Positions 8,117 to 15,348 are shown, counted from the stretch's first letter. The stretch: 22,097 bases of DNA from Actinomycetes bacterium (GCA_023437745.1 JAEZFI010000229.1:1-22097), one strand, 5' to 3'. A program made the numbers and translations. The notes: generated by a model not told the origin, from the letters alone.

Positions 8117-8138
8117 CGAACGTCTCCCTCGGTAGACT
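8110..8138 (+). promoter_or_regulatory. Possible promoter of the TetR gene at 8174
   Basis: TGAACA at 8110-8115 and TAGACT at 8133-8138 are separated by 17 nt, an ideal sigma-70-type spacing. Transcription would begin near 8145, inside the 30-bp palindrome. The -35 lies over the first codons of the divergent mmpL. Confidence 0.4.
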
Positions 8139-8168
8139 GTGAACGCTTGTACATGTACGCCCGTTAAC
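8139..8168. promoter_or_regulatory. 30-bp interrupted palindromic operator between mmpL and tetR
   Basis: The core is the perfect 10-bp palindrome GTACATGTAC at 8149-8158. Flanking it at equal distance are GTGAACG (8139-8145) and CGTTAAC (8162-8168), complementary at 6 of 7 positions. The pattern is GTnAACG-N3-core-N3-CGTTnAC. It occupies most of the 57-bp gap between the divergent starts at 8116 and 8174. This is the expected place for the product of the adjacent TetR gene to repress both genes. It is unlike the 19-bp palindrome elsewhere in the window. Confidence 0.7.
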
Positions 8169-8173
8169 TCATC

Positions 8174-8857
8174 ATGGTCAACATGCCGTCAGTCACATCC
8201 CAGTCCACGACGTCCGGCACCTCCTCCCGGCGGGGCCGCGCCCGCAGCCCCCGAGGTGAGGGCGCGAACCTCCGCGCCGACCTGCTCGACGCCGCCACCC
8301 GGCTGCTGTCCTCCACCGGGAACCCCGAATCGGTCTCGATCCGCGCCGTCGCCAAGGAGGCGGGCGTGAGCGCCACGGCCGCCTACCGGCACTTCGCGGA
8401 CCGCGACGACCTGATGGTCGCGGCGTGCGAGCACCTCTTCGAGCTGTTCACCGCGCTGCTGCTGGACGCCACCGACGGGGTCGACGACCCCTTCGAACGC
8501 CTCTGGCTCGGCGGCGCCGCGTACATCCGCTACGCCGAGGCGGACGGCGGGCTCTACCGCGCCCTCTTCTCCAACCCGCTCCACCTGGACAAGGACTTCA
8601 CCGACGAGACCGCGGCGGGCACGACGGCGTTCACCGTCCTCGTGGGGATGGTCCAGGACTGCCTCGACGCCGGCGCGCCGGCGAGGGGTCCGGGAGGCGG
8701 TCCCGCCGACGCCTCGTACCTGGCGTTCCAGGTCTGGTCGTGGATGCACGGTCTGGTCGACCTGCGCATCACGCACCCGAGCCTGCCCTGGCCCGACTCC
8801 ATGCAGCTCCTCGACGACATCCGCAGCACACTCGGCCTGGTCCCGCCGGCCGGCTGA
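8174..8857 (+). CDS. TetR/AcrR-family regulator (WHG-type C-terminal domain)
   Basis: This is a 227-aa repressor. A basic, Ser-rich N-terminus (SSRRGRARSPRGEG, about 18-30) precedes the DNA-binding domain. The helix-turn-helix is near residues 55-75 (SIRAVAKEAGVSATAAYRHFADRDDL). The C-terminal half contains WSWMHGLVDLRI, the Trp-His-Gly signature of the WHG ligand domain found in many actinobacterial TetR proteins. The ATG at 8174 is used; a second in-frame ATG at 8183 is also possible, and neither has a good Shine-Dalgarno sequence. It is transcribed away from the MmpL exporter gene with the 30-bp palindrome between them. It is therefore probably the local repressor of the pump, induced by the exported compound or a relative of it. 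Confidence 0.9.
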   Translation: MVNMPSVTSQSTTSGTSSRRGRARSPRGEGANLRADLLDAATRLLSSTGNPESVSIRAVAKEAGVSATAAYRHFADRDDLMVAACEHLFELFTALLLDATDGVDDPFERLWLGGAAYIRYAEADGGLYRALFSNPLHLDKDFTDETAAGTTAFTVLVGMVQDCLDAGAPARGPGGGPADASYLAFQVWSWMHGLVDLRITHPSLPWPDSMQLLDDIRSTLGLVPPAG

Positions 8858-8887
8858 TCCGTCCCGGATTTCCCCGGCCCGGCCGGC
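8845..8887 (+). terminator. Possible nested hairpin after the TetR gene
   Basis: A 9-bp GC stem pairs GCCGGCCGG (8845-8853) with CCGGCCGGC (8879-8887). Within the loop a small ATCCG / CGGAT hairpin (8857-8869) is followed by TT. It starts inside the last codons of the TetR gene and ends before the next promoter. In DNA this GC-rich, such stems can arise by chance. Confidence 0.35.
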
Positions 8888-8898
8888 GATCCCGGTCG

Positions 8899-8904
8899 TA
8901 GGCT
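8899..8904 (+). promoter_or_regulatory. -10 hexamer TAGGCT of a probable leaderless promoter
   Basis: TAGGCT ends exactly 6 nt before the GTG at 8911, and there is no Shine-Dalgarno sequence. It supports the GTG as the true start of the fused oxidoreductase. Confidence 0.5.
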
Positions 8905-8910
8905 CCGGTC

Positions 8911-10626
8911 GTGCAGCGTCAGCGCCCTCTGGTGCTCGTCGTCGAGCAGGATCGATCGAGCCTGGAGCGCGCAGAGGGCGAGCTCGCCCGGTGCTTCGGC
9001 GGGGACTTCCGGGTCCGCGGGGAGCGGAGCCTCGGTGCCGCACTCGCCCAACTCGAGGAGACCAGGGACGCCGACGAGCCCGTGGCGCTGGTGTTGGCGG
9101 CGCACGAGATCGAGGGGCGACCCGGGGCGGAGCTGCTGCGACGCGCACGCACCCTCCACCCCGACGCCCGGCGGGCGCTGCTCATGGACTGGGGCGCATG
9201 GGCGGACCGCCCCACGGCCGACGCGGTGCTCGACGCGATGGCGCTGGGCGACGCCGACTACTACGTGCTCTACCCCTGGCGCACCCCCGACGAGCTGTTC
9301 CGGCGCACCATCTCGGAGTTCCTCCACGAGTGGTCTCGGGACCGTCCGGTCGGGCCGGCGGAGATCAACGTGATCGCGGACGAGTGGTCCGAACGGGCGC
9401 ACGAGGTTCGGAGCCTGCTCTCACGCAACGGGGTGCCGCACGCGTTCCACCCGCGGTCGTCGGCGTACGCGCACGAGGTGGTGACGCAGCTGGGCGACGA
9501 TGCGGCGGGCGCCGGAGTGATCGTCACCCTGCCGGCGCTGGGGCACATCCCGCTGATCGACCCGACCAACCAGGAGCTGGCCGCGGCCTACGGGGCACGC
9601 ACGACGCTGCCGGAGCCGGCCGAGTTCGACGTCGCCATCATCGGCGCAGGCCCGGCGGGCCTGGCCGCGGCGGTGTACGCGTCGTCGGAGGGGCTCGACA
9701 CCCTCGTGATCGAGCGCGAGTCGCTGGGCGGTCAGGCGGCGTCGAGCTCGCTCATCCGCAACTACCTCGGCTTCTCGCGGGGCATCACGGGCGCCGAGCT
9801 GGCGCAGCGCGGCTACCAGCAGGCGTGGACCTTCGGTGCCACGTTCCTGCTGATGAACGAGGTGGTCGGCCTCGAGGGCGACGAGGGCGGTCATCGCCTG
9901 CTGCTCGCCGGGGGCGAGACGGCCCTCGCCCGGAGCATCGTGCTGGCGATGGGGGTCTCCTACCGGCGGCTCGACATCGTCGAGCTCGACCGGCTCCACG
10001 GCGCCGGTGTGTTCTACGGCGCCTCCGTGGCGGAGGCCCGGGCGCTCGCGGGTCGGACGGCCTTCGTGATCGGGGGTGGGAACTCCGCCGGTCAGGCGGC
10101 GATGCACCTGCAGAAGCACGCGGCCAGGGTCCACCTCGTGGTCAGGGGCGACGACCTCGCGTCGACGATGTCGCACTACCTCGCCCACGGGTTGAGGGGC
10201 GCCGCCAACGTCGACGTCCTCGTCAGGTGCGAGGTCGTCGGCGGGGGCGGGGACGACCGCCTCGAGTTCCTCGAGCTCCGCGACAACCGCACCGGTGAGG
10301 TGACCCGCCACGACGCCGACGCGGTCTTCATCATGATCGGCGCCGAGCCGCACACGGCGTGGCTGCCGTCGGCGGTGGCGAGGGACGCCGCGGGCTTCGT
10401 GGTGGCAGGCCCTCCGGGGGTGTCCGGCGAGGCGACGGCCGAGGTGCCCTGGCCGTTGGATCGCCCGCCCATGATGTACGAGTCCTCGGTGCCGGGCGTC
10501 TTCGTGGTGGGGGACGTCCGGAGCCGCTCGGTCAAGCGGGTGGCGTCGGCCGTGGGGGAGGGGTCGATCGTCGTGCAGCAGGTGCACGACCACCTCGCCG
10601 CGCTGGCCGCGCGTCGGGTGTCGTAG
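8911..10626 (+). CDS. Fused degenerate receiver / glutaredoxin-like / thioredoxin-reductase-like flavoprotein
   Basis: This 571-aa protein has three parts. Residues 1-140 resemble a response-regulator receiver (VLVVEQD near 8-14), but the phosphoacceptor Asp aligns with Ala64 and the conserved Lys with Tyr121, so it is probably not phosphorylated. Residues 150-235 look like a glutaredoxin fold without its CxxC (ADEWSERAHEVRSLLSRNGVP ... IPLIDPTNQELA). Residues 239-571 resemble thioredoxin reductase. The FAD motif GAGPAG is near 246, the NADPH motif GGGNSAG near 388, and the C-terminal FAD motif VFVVGDVRS near 530. The redox CxxC is absent: the matching stretch just before the NADPH motif reads YGASV. 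It is therefore unlikely to reduce thioredoxin directly; ferredoxin, a quinone or another flavin-type acceptor is possible. The neighbour is a DsbA-fold thiol protein. Confidence 0.85.
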   Translation: MQRQRPLVLVVEQDRSSLERAEGELARCFGGDFRVRGERSLGAALAQLEETRDADEPVALVLAAHEIEGRPGAELLRRARTLHPDARRALLMDWGAWADRPTADAVLDAMALGDADYYVLYPWRTPDELFRRTISEFLHEWSRDRPVGPAEINVIADEWSERAHEVRSLLSRNGVPHAFHPRSSAYAHEVVTQLGDDAAGAGVIVTLPALGHIPLIDPTNQELAAAYGARTTLPEPAEFDVAIIGAGPAGLAAAVYASSEGLDTLVIERESLGGQAASSSLIRNYLGFSRGITGAELAQRGYQQAWTFGATFLLMNEVVGLEGDEGGHRLLLAGGETALARSIVLAMGVSYRRLDIVELDRLHGAGVFYGASVAEARALAGRTAFVIGGGNSAGQAAMHLQKHAARVHLVVRGDDLASTMSHYLAHGLRGAANVDVLVRCEVVGGGGDDRLEFLELRDNRTGEVTRHDADAVFIMIGAEPHTAWLPSAVARDAAGFVVAGPPGVSGEATAEVPWPLDRPPMMYESSVPGVFVVGDVRSRSVKRVASAVGEGSIVVQQVHDHLAALAARRVS

Positions 10627-10667
10627 GCCGACCTGTGGGCGCGGCGGCGCAGGATCTCGCCGATCCG

Positions 10668-10695
10668 GGAACAAGTTCGAAATCGAATTTGTTCC
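10668..10695. promoter_or_regulatory. 28-bp near-perfect palindromic operator
   Basis: The arms GGAACAAGTTCGA (10668-10680) and TCGAATTTGTTCC (10683-10695) match at 12 of 13 paired positions around AA. This unusually AT-rich stretch ends 7 nt before the ATG at 10703, where the -10 region would lie. It looks like a repressor site for the DsbA-fold gene. Its sequence is unrelated to the other two operator types here, and the cognate regulator is not evident in this window. Confidence 0.68.
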
Positions 10696-10702
10696 ACCGT
10701 GC

Positions 10703-11395
10703 ATGACGTCATCGACCCCCACCCTCCCCCCGATCCCTGGCGGCCCCTACGACATCGAGTTCTTCTTCGACCCGGGCTGCCCGTTCGCCTGGCAGACCTC
10801 CCGGTGGGTTCACCGGGTGAAGGAGCTCCGGGGGATCTCGGTGGGGTGGCGGTTCATCTCGCTGAAGATGATCAACGAGGGCAACGACGTGCCGCCCGAG
10901 ATGCTGCGCGCCCAGGAGCGTGGCCTCGCGTACCACCGGATCTGCGCCGCCGCCCGCGAGGCACACGGCAACGACGCCGTCGAACGGCTCTACACGGCGT
11001 ACGGCAGGCGCCTCTGGCACGGCACGCCGGACCTCCCCGTGCTGGAGCGCATGGCGGCGAACGCCGAGGCGATCGACGTCGACGAGATCCTCTCCGAGGT
11101 CGGGCTGCCGGGCGACCTCGCGGCTGCGGCCGACGACCCCCGTTGGGACGAGGTGCTCCGCGCCGAGAGCGACGAGGCCTTCCGCCGGACCGGCCCGGAC
11201 GTGGGCACCCCGATCATCACCTACGACCCGCCCACCGGGAACTCGCTGTTCGGGCCGGTCATCAGCTCCGTGCCCGACGACGAGGACGCCGTGCGCCTGT
11301 ACGACGCCCTCCGCACCATGGTCGACCTCGAGACCTTCAGCGAGCTGAAGCGGTCGAAGCGGCCGCCGCTCGATCTCCCCGTCTTCGCCGCCTGA
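10703..11395 (+). CDS. DsbA-fold protein, mycothiol-dependent nitroreductase (Rv2466c) family
   Basis: This is a 230-aa thioredoxin/DsbA-fold cytoplasmic protein. The active-site region near residues 20-36 reads FFDPGCPFAWQTSRWVH. The position and the following TSRW resemble the Rv2466c family, whose members use a CPWC centre and mycothiol. Here the motif is Cys26-Pro-Phe-Ala29, so the resolving cysteine is gone and a monothiol mechanism is expected. The WRFISLKMINEGND stretch (about 50-63) also fits the family. No signal peptide is present. It follows the fused flavoprotein by 76 nt but is probably controlled separately through the 28-bp palindrome. An FrnE-like or 2-hydroxychromene-2-carboxylate isomerase-type role is the alternative. 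The family call rests on remembered similarity, not an alignment. Confidence 0.8.
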   Translation: MTSSTPTLPPIPGGPYDIEFFFDPGCPFAWQTSRWVHRVKELRGISVGWRFISLKMINEGNDVPPEMLRAQERGLAYHRICAAAREAHGNDAVERLYTAYGRRLWHGTPDLPVLERMAANAEAIDVDEILSEVGLPGDLAAAADDPRWDEVLRAESDEAFRRTGPDVGTPIITYDPPTGNSLFGPVISSVPDDEDAVRLYDALRTMVDLETFSELKRSKRPPLDLPVFAA

Positions 11396-11432
11396 CGGCG
11401 AGGCGGCGGCGTCGGATCCCCCCGCCAGCAGG

Positions 11433-11466
11433 TCAGCCGGAAGGGAAGGTCTTCCCTTCCGGCTGA
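11433..11466. terminator. 34-bp perfect inverted repeat (terminator or operator)
   Basis: Two perfectly complementary 16-nt arms, TCAGCCGGAAGGGAAG (11433-11448) and its reverse complement (11451-11466), are separated by GT only. It lies 37 nt after the stop of the DsbA-fold gene and ends 14 nt before the next -10 hexamer. As RNA it is an extremely stable hairpin, so terminator is the first choice. The 2-nt loop is sterically tight, and the location just upstream of a promoter leaves a protein-binding site open. Confidence 0.65.
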
Positions 11467-11480
11467 TCGCGGCGGCCGCG

Positions 11481-11486
11481 TACGTT
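11481..11486 (+). promoter_or_regulatory. -10 hexamer TACGTT of a probable leaderless promoter
   Basis: TACGTT ends exactly 6 nt before the ATG at 11493, with no Shine-Dalgarno sequence between. It fixes the start of the DUF1023 gene. Confidence 0.5.
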
Positions 11487-11492
11487 CCGGCC

Positions 11493-12617
11493 ATGACCGA
11501 TCCCGTGCTCGGCGCCGACCCGGATCACCTCGACGGGCTGGCGGAGGCACTCAGCCGCGGTGCGCGTCAGGTGGCGTCGGGCGCCGACGAGGTGTCGTCG
11601 CTCGCGAGCGCGTTCGAGCGGAGCAGCCCGGGAACGAGCGTGCGTGTGCGCTGGGCTCCGCTCCGCCACGATGCCGCCAGGGCGGCCGAGCTGCTGGCCC
11701 GCGCCGGCGGATCCGTGCGGGGACGGGCGCGCCGCCAACGGGCCGTCAGCGCCCCCGTCGACGGAGCGCCCGCCATCGAGGCCGGCACCCTCGTGGTCGT
11801 CGCCAGCGGCGACCCGTTGGTCGCGCGCCACCTGGCGGTGATCGTCCCGGGGATGGGCACCTCCGCCCGTGACGCGCAACGCCTCGCCCGTGACTCCGAG
11901 CGGCTGCGACGGGCCGCCGGTGCCGCCGACACGGCGGTGGTCGTGTGGGGGGGCGCCGCCACGCCGGCCGGCTGGCGGGAGGCCGCCTCGGACCTCCCGG
12001 CGCGCACGGACGGTGCGGTGCTGGCCCGCGACGTCGCGGCGCTGCGCCGGCGCTCGTCGGGCGATGTCACGGTGATCGGCCACTCCTACGGCTCCACGAC
12101 CGTGGCGTGGGCGGCGCGTGCCGGCCTCGACACCGATCGGCTGGTCGCGCTCGGGAGCCCGGGGCTGGGCGTCGAGCACGTCACCGAGCTGGGCCTGCCC
12201 GCCTCGGTCCCCTTCTACGCGGCGGTCAGCGAGGGCGACCCGGTCTCCCACCTCCGCTGGTTCGGCAACGACCCGACCGCGCCGAGCTTCGGCGCCCGCT
12301 CGTTCGACGCCGGTGTGGGGCGCGGTCACAGCGGCTACTTCACGCCGGGCTCAGAGTCGCTCGTGAACCTGGCGCGGATCGTGCGGGGCGACGAGCCGCA
12401 CTCGCGACCTGCCACGACGGTGGAGCGGTGGGCGGACGCGCTCCGCTCCCGGTCCCGTGCTGCCAACGACACCGTCGACGAGCTGCAGGCCCGCCTGGGC
12501 CCCGCCGCTGCCCGCCCGGAGGTCGAGGTCGTCCAGCTCCTCGAACGGGTCGGCACGCGTGCCGCGGTGGCGATCGGCGACCTCCTGGACGATTGGACCC
12601 AACTGCGGTGGGGATAG
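11493..12617 (+). CDS. Alpha/beta hydrolase of the DUF1023 family
   Basis: This is a 374-aa protein. Residues 1-90 form a helical region with a WXG100-like look (DPDHLDGLAEALSRGARQV ... RWAPLRHDAARAAELL). The alpha/beta-hydrolase core follows. The nucleophile elbow GHSYGS is near 195-200, VALGSPGLGVEHV near 215-227, an acid candidate is in AVSEGDPVSHLRWFG near 243-257, and the His candidate is in GRGHSGYFTPGS near 275-286. This is the DUF1023 arrangement common in actinomycetes. The substrate is unknown, and no signal peptide is seen. The helical N-terminus recalls type VII secretion partners, though no secretion genes are in the window. Its TAG stop overlaps the -10 of the following glycosyltransferase, so the two genes are packed as tightly as possible. 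Confidence 0.82.
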   Translation: MTDPVLGADPDHLDGLAEALSRGARQVASGADEVSSLASAFERSSPGTSVRVRWAPLRHDAARAAELLARAGGSVRGRARRQRAVSAPVDGAPAIEAGTLVVVASGDPLVARHLAVIVPGMGTSARDAQRLARDSERLRRAAGAADTAVVVWGGAATPAGWREAASDLPARTDGAVLARDVAALRRRSSGDVTVIGHSYGSTTVAWAARAGLDTDRLVALGSPGLGVEHVTELGLPASVPFYAAVSEGDPVSHLRWFGNDPTAPSFGARSFDAGVGRGHSGYFTPGSESLVNLARIVRGDEPHSRPATTVERWADALRSRSRAANDTVDELQARLGPAAARPEVEVVQLLERVGTRAAVAIGDLLDDWTQLRWG

Positions 12618-12620
12618 CGT
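12615..12620 (+). promoter_or_regulatory. -10 hexamer TAGCGT overlapping the preceding stop codon
   Basis: TAGCGT starts with the TAG stop of the DUF1023 gene and ends 7 nt before the GTG at 12628. The same TAGCGTCG-NN-GCCGTGC arrangement precedes the paralogous gene on the other strand (15354 down to 15338). Confidence 0.45.
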
Positions 12621-12627
12621 CGTGGCC

Positions 12628-14127
12628 GTGCGTCGGTCCACCCTCCTCGTCATCGGCGCGCTCATGGTGCTGGGCATCGGGGTCCGCCTGGCCAACGACA
12701 TCGTCTGGCGACCCCTGGAGATCCGGCCGCAGCTCATGGCCGAGTACACCCCCGAGGACCCGGACGCGCTGATCCTCGGCGGCGACGCGGCCTACTACCA
12801 CTACCAGGCCCGTGCGCTCGCAGCGGGGGACGGCTACGCCGACGGCTACCGCTGGGCGAGCTTCGACGGATGGGTCGTGCCCTCCGCGTCGCACCCGCCG
12901 GCGTTCGCGACCTATTTGGCGGCCTGGACGCTCCTCGGGGTGGACTCACCGCAGGGCCATCGGATCGCCGCCTCGCTGCTGGGCCTCGTGACCATCGCCG
13001 GATGCGCCGCCGCGGCCCACCGCCTCGCGGGCGAGCGTGCCGCGATCCTCGCCGCGGCGATCGCTGCGCTGTATCCCAACGCGTGGATCAACGACACCAT
13101 GCTGCTGTCGGAGGCGCTCGCGCAGGCGGCCGTGGCCTGCTTCCTCTACGCGGCGATCCGCTGCTGGCAGGACAGGACCTGGCCGTGGGCAGCCGCGGCG
13201 GGCGTCGCCGCGGCGGTCAGCACGTTGACCCGGAACGAGCAGTTCGTGCTGTTCGGCGTGCTGCTCGTGCTCCTGGTCTTCCGGAGGGGCCAGCGGGTGG
13301 TCGACGGCATCCGCCTGGCGGCGGTGGCGGGCCTCGCCGGCCTCGTGCTGATCGCCCCGTGGGTGGCGCGCAACCTGACCACCTTCGACCAGACGACCGT
13401 GTTCACGACCGGCATCGGCGGAGCGATCTCCGCCGCGAGCTGCGACGAGACCTACTCGGGCGAGAAGCTCGGCTGGTACCACGACTGCTTCGATCCGCCA
13501 GACCCGAACGCCGTCGACGCCGAGGGCCATCCGATCTTCGTGGACGAGGACGGCAAGGTCCTCGACGAGACGGGGCGCGACGCGGAGCCCTATCGCCAGG
13601 GGATGGCCTACCTGAAGTCCCACCTGGGCGAGTACCCCAAGGTCGTGGCGGCGCGAGTCGGCCGGCTGTGGGGCTGGTACCGGCCGATCCAGACGACCCG
13701 GTTCGACATCGACGTCGAGTCCCGGGGGGAGTGGCAGAGCTGGCTCGGGCTGGCCGGGCTCTACTCGATCCAGGTCCTGGGCGTGGCGGGTCTCGTCGTG
13801 ATGCGGCGGCGCCGCCTTCCGATCTCGCCCGCGTTGGCGCTGATCGGCGTCGCGACGTTCGGCGCCGCGATCACCTTCGGCGTGGGCCGCTACCGGTCGA
13901 CGGCAGAGATCGCGCTGGTGGTGTCGGCCTCGATCGCGCTCGCCGCGCTCTGGGACCGCTGGTCGCCGCCCTCGGAGGCGCCGGATCCGTCCGGCCCGGA
14001 CGATGCCGATCCCGAGGAGTCCGGGTCGGAGGAGGTCGAGGCCGGCTCCAGCGGACGCCGCGACAGGAGCCGCTCGGCGCCGATGCCCGCGAGCACCACC
14101 CAGACGACCTCCGCGGCGACGCGGTAG
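12628..14127 (+). CDS. Polytopic membrane glycosyltransferase (GT-C, PMT/ArnT-like), paralog 1
   Basis: This is a 499-aa integral membrane protein. After the first helix (about 5-22) comes the extracytoplasmic loop with LGGDAAYYHYQARALAAGDGY. An Asp in such a loop is catalytic in GT-C enzymes using polyprenyl-phosphate sugars. AALYPNAWINDTMLLSE, STLTRNEQ and APWVARNLTTF follow, each echoed in the paralog at 13890-15341. A Cys-containing loop (SCDETYSGEKLGWYHDC) is also shared. The GTG at 12628 is chosen because TAGCGT lies 7 nt upstream; GTG at 12622 is the alternative. The last 80 codons overlap the convergent paralog. The final 50 residues or so are acidic then basic, low-complexity and probably disordered. 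Likely role: adding a sugar to a cell-envelope lipid, glycan or protein; donor and acceptor are unknown. Confidence 0.82.
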   Translation: MRRSTLLVIGALMVLGIGVRLANDIVWRPLEIRPQLMAEYTPEDPDALILGGDAAYYHYQARALAAGDGYADGYRWASFDGWVVPSASHPPAFATYLAAWTLLGVDSPQGHRIAASLLGLVTIAGCAAAAHRLAGERAAILAAAIAALYPNAWINDTMLLSEALAQAAVACFLYAAIRCWQDRTWPWAAAAGVAAAVSTLTRNEQFVLFGVLLVLLVFRRGQRVVDGIRLAAVAGLAGLVLIAPWVARNLTTFDQTTVFTTGIGGAISAASCDETYSGEKLGWYHDCFDPPDPNAVDAEGHPIFVDEDGKVLDETGRDAEPYRQGMAYLKSHLGEYPKVVAARVGRLWGWYRPIQTTRFDIDVESRGEWQSWLGLAGLYSIQVLGVAGLVVMRRRRLPISPALALIGVATFGAAITFGVGRYRSTAEIALVVSASIALAALWDRWSPPSEAPDPSGPDDADPEESGSEEVEAGSSGRRDRSRSAPMPASTTQTTSAATR

Positions 14128-15341
14128 CGGGTGATCGGCATCGACGATGCCGCGGTGAAGGTCACCATCGCGATCAGGACGCCCATGGGCAGCAGGGGCC
14201 GCTTCGCACGCCACATTGCCGCGGCGCCGACCGCGGCCAGCGCCCCCAGGACGTAGTAGCCGGCCAGCCCGGCCTGGGCGGGCCCCTTCCCGCGCCGCTC
14301 GAAGAAGACGTCGAGGTCGACGCCCTGCAGCGGGCGGTAGACGTTCCACATCCGGCCCACGCGAGCGGCGACCACCACGGGGACGCGGCTCGTGTGCGCG
14401 GAGATGTAGTCGAGCGCGTCCTCCCGCAGGATCAGCTCGATCTCGGACTCGTCGGCGCCGGGTGGCCAGTCGTCGTCCGAGCAGGTCGCGTCGGTGTATC
14501 CCAGGAGGTCGCCGTAGTAGGTGGAGTCGCAGTTGGAGACGTCGAGCACGAAGCCCGTGCCGATCGAGATGAAGACGGGGTGCTCGAACTCGCTCAGGTT
14601 CTTGGCGACCCAGGGGGCGACAACCACCAGTGCCGACAGCCCCGCGGCGGCGACCACGCGGATGCGGCCGCCCCACGAGACCTTGCGCAAGGACCACACG
14701 GCCAGCGGGAGCAGCATGAACACCACGAGGATCTGGCTCTCGGACCGTGTCAGGCAGGCGACGGCGATCATCACCCCGAGGGCCACCCCACGCTTCACGG
14801 TGGGTCGCTCGATCACGCCGTACGCCGTCCACAGCAGGGCCACCATCACCGGGGCGTACATCGACTCGGACAGGATCAGCCCGTCGTTGATCCAGAGGTT
14901 CGGGTACAGCGCCGCGAACACCGCAGCGAGGAGGCCGGCGCGCTCCGACCCGCTGATCCGGCGGGCGAGGAGGCCGGCGCCGATCACGGCGGCGGTGCCC
15001 AGCAGGCCGGACGCCAGCCGCATGGCGAGCGGCGAGTCGAGCCCGATCAGGTGGAAGATCGCGAGGTAGGAGGTGTACAGCGGCGGCTTGCCCGCCGAGT
15101 GCTGCGTCGCGCAGCTCACGTGGTCGACGACGCACTGCTTGTACCAGATGAGCGGGTTGGCGAAGCCCTTGCCGTCGGCGAGGAGCTGCGACTGCAGCCA
15201 GTACCAGGTGTTGTCGGTGAGGTCGGGCGGCGGGGGGCTCAGCTTCCGGTAGTGGACCGCCACGGCGATCCATCGCACGGCCAGCCCGAGCACACCGACC
15301 AGGCCCAGGCGCACGGGAAAGCGTCGTAGGGCCGCCGGCAC
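13890..15341 (-). CDS. Polytopic membrane glycosyltransferase (GT-C, PMT/ArnT-like), paralog 2
   Basis: This 483-aa paralog of the gene at 12628-14127 lies in the opposite orientation. The extracytoplasmic loop after helix 1 has LTDNTWYWLQSQLLADGKGF with the candidate catalytic Asp. KPPLYTSYLAIFHLIGLDSP, AALYPNLWINDGLILSE, CLTRSESQ, APWVAKNLSEFEHP and SNCDSTYYGDLLGYTDATC match the partner block by block. The C-terminal ITRYRVAAEVVWVV corresponds to the partner's GRYRSTAEIALVV. The GTG at 15341 has TAGCGT 7 nt upstream. The tail after about residue 428 is Ser/Asp/Gly-rich and is antisense to the partner's C-terminus. The stop TAG is the antisense of the partner's Arg-Tyr codons. Tail-to-tail inverted duplication is the simplest origin. 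Confidence 0.82.
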   Translation of the reverse strand: MPAALRRFPVRLGLVGVLGLAVRWIAVAVHYRKLSPPPPDLTDNTWYWLQSQLLADGKGFANPLIWYKQCVVDHVSCATQHSAGKPPLYTSYLAIFHLIGLDSPLAMRLASGLLGTAAVIGAGLLARRISGSERAGLLAAVFAALYPNLWINDGLILSESMYAPVMVALLWTAYGVIERPTVKRGVALGVMIAVACLTRSESQILVVFMLLPLAVWSLRKVSWGGRIRVVAAAGLSALVVVAPWVAKNLSEFEHPVFISIGTGFVLDVSNCDSTYYGDLLGYTDATCSDDDWPPGADESEIELILREDALDYISAHTSRVPVVVAARVGRMWNVYRPLQGVDLDVFFERRGKGPAQAGLAGYYVLGALAAVGAAAMWRAKRPLLPMGVLIAMVTFTAASSMPITRYRVAAEVVWVVLAGIGAERLLSRRPLEPASTSSDPDSSGSASSGPDGSGASEGGDQRSQSAASAIEADTTSAISAVDR

Positions 15342-15348
15342 GGCGTCG

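Noticed and set aside
8191..8205. CCGTCAG near the start of the TetR gene at 8174 as a fourth operator copy
   Set aside because: Only one half-site matches (GTCAG) with no complementary arm at the right distance. A similar half-site at 15961-15972 was rejected for the same reason.
12870..15329. Very long frames on both strands (819 codons plus, 775 codons minus) spanning the two glycosyltransferases
   Set aside because: Translations are Arg/Gly/Asp/Pro-rich and without membrane helices or motifs. The real frames show conserved blocks shared between paralogs. These are high-GC shadows.
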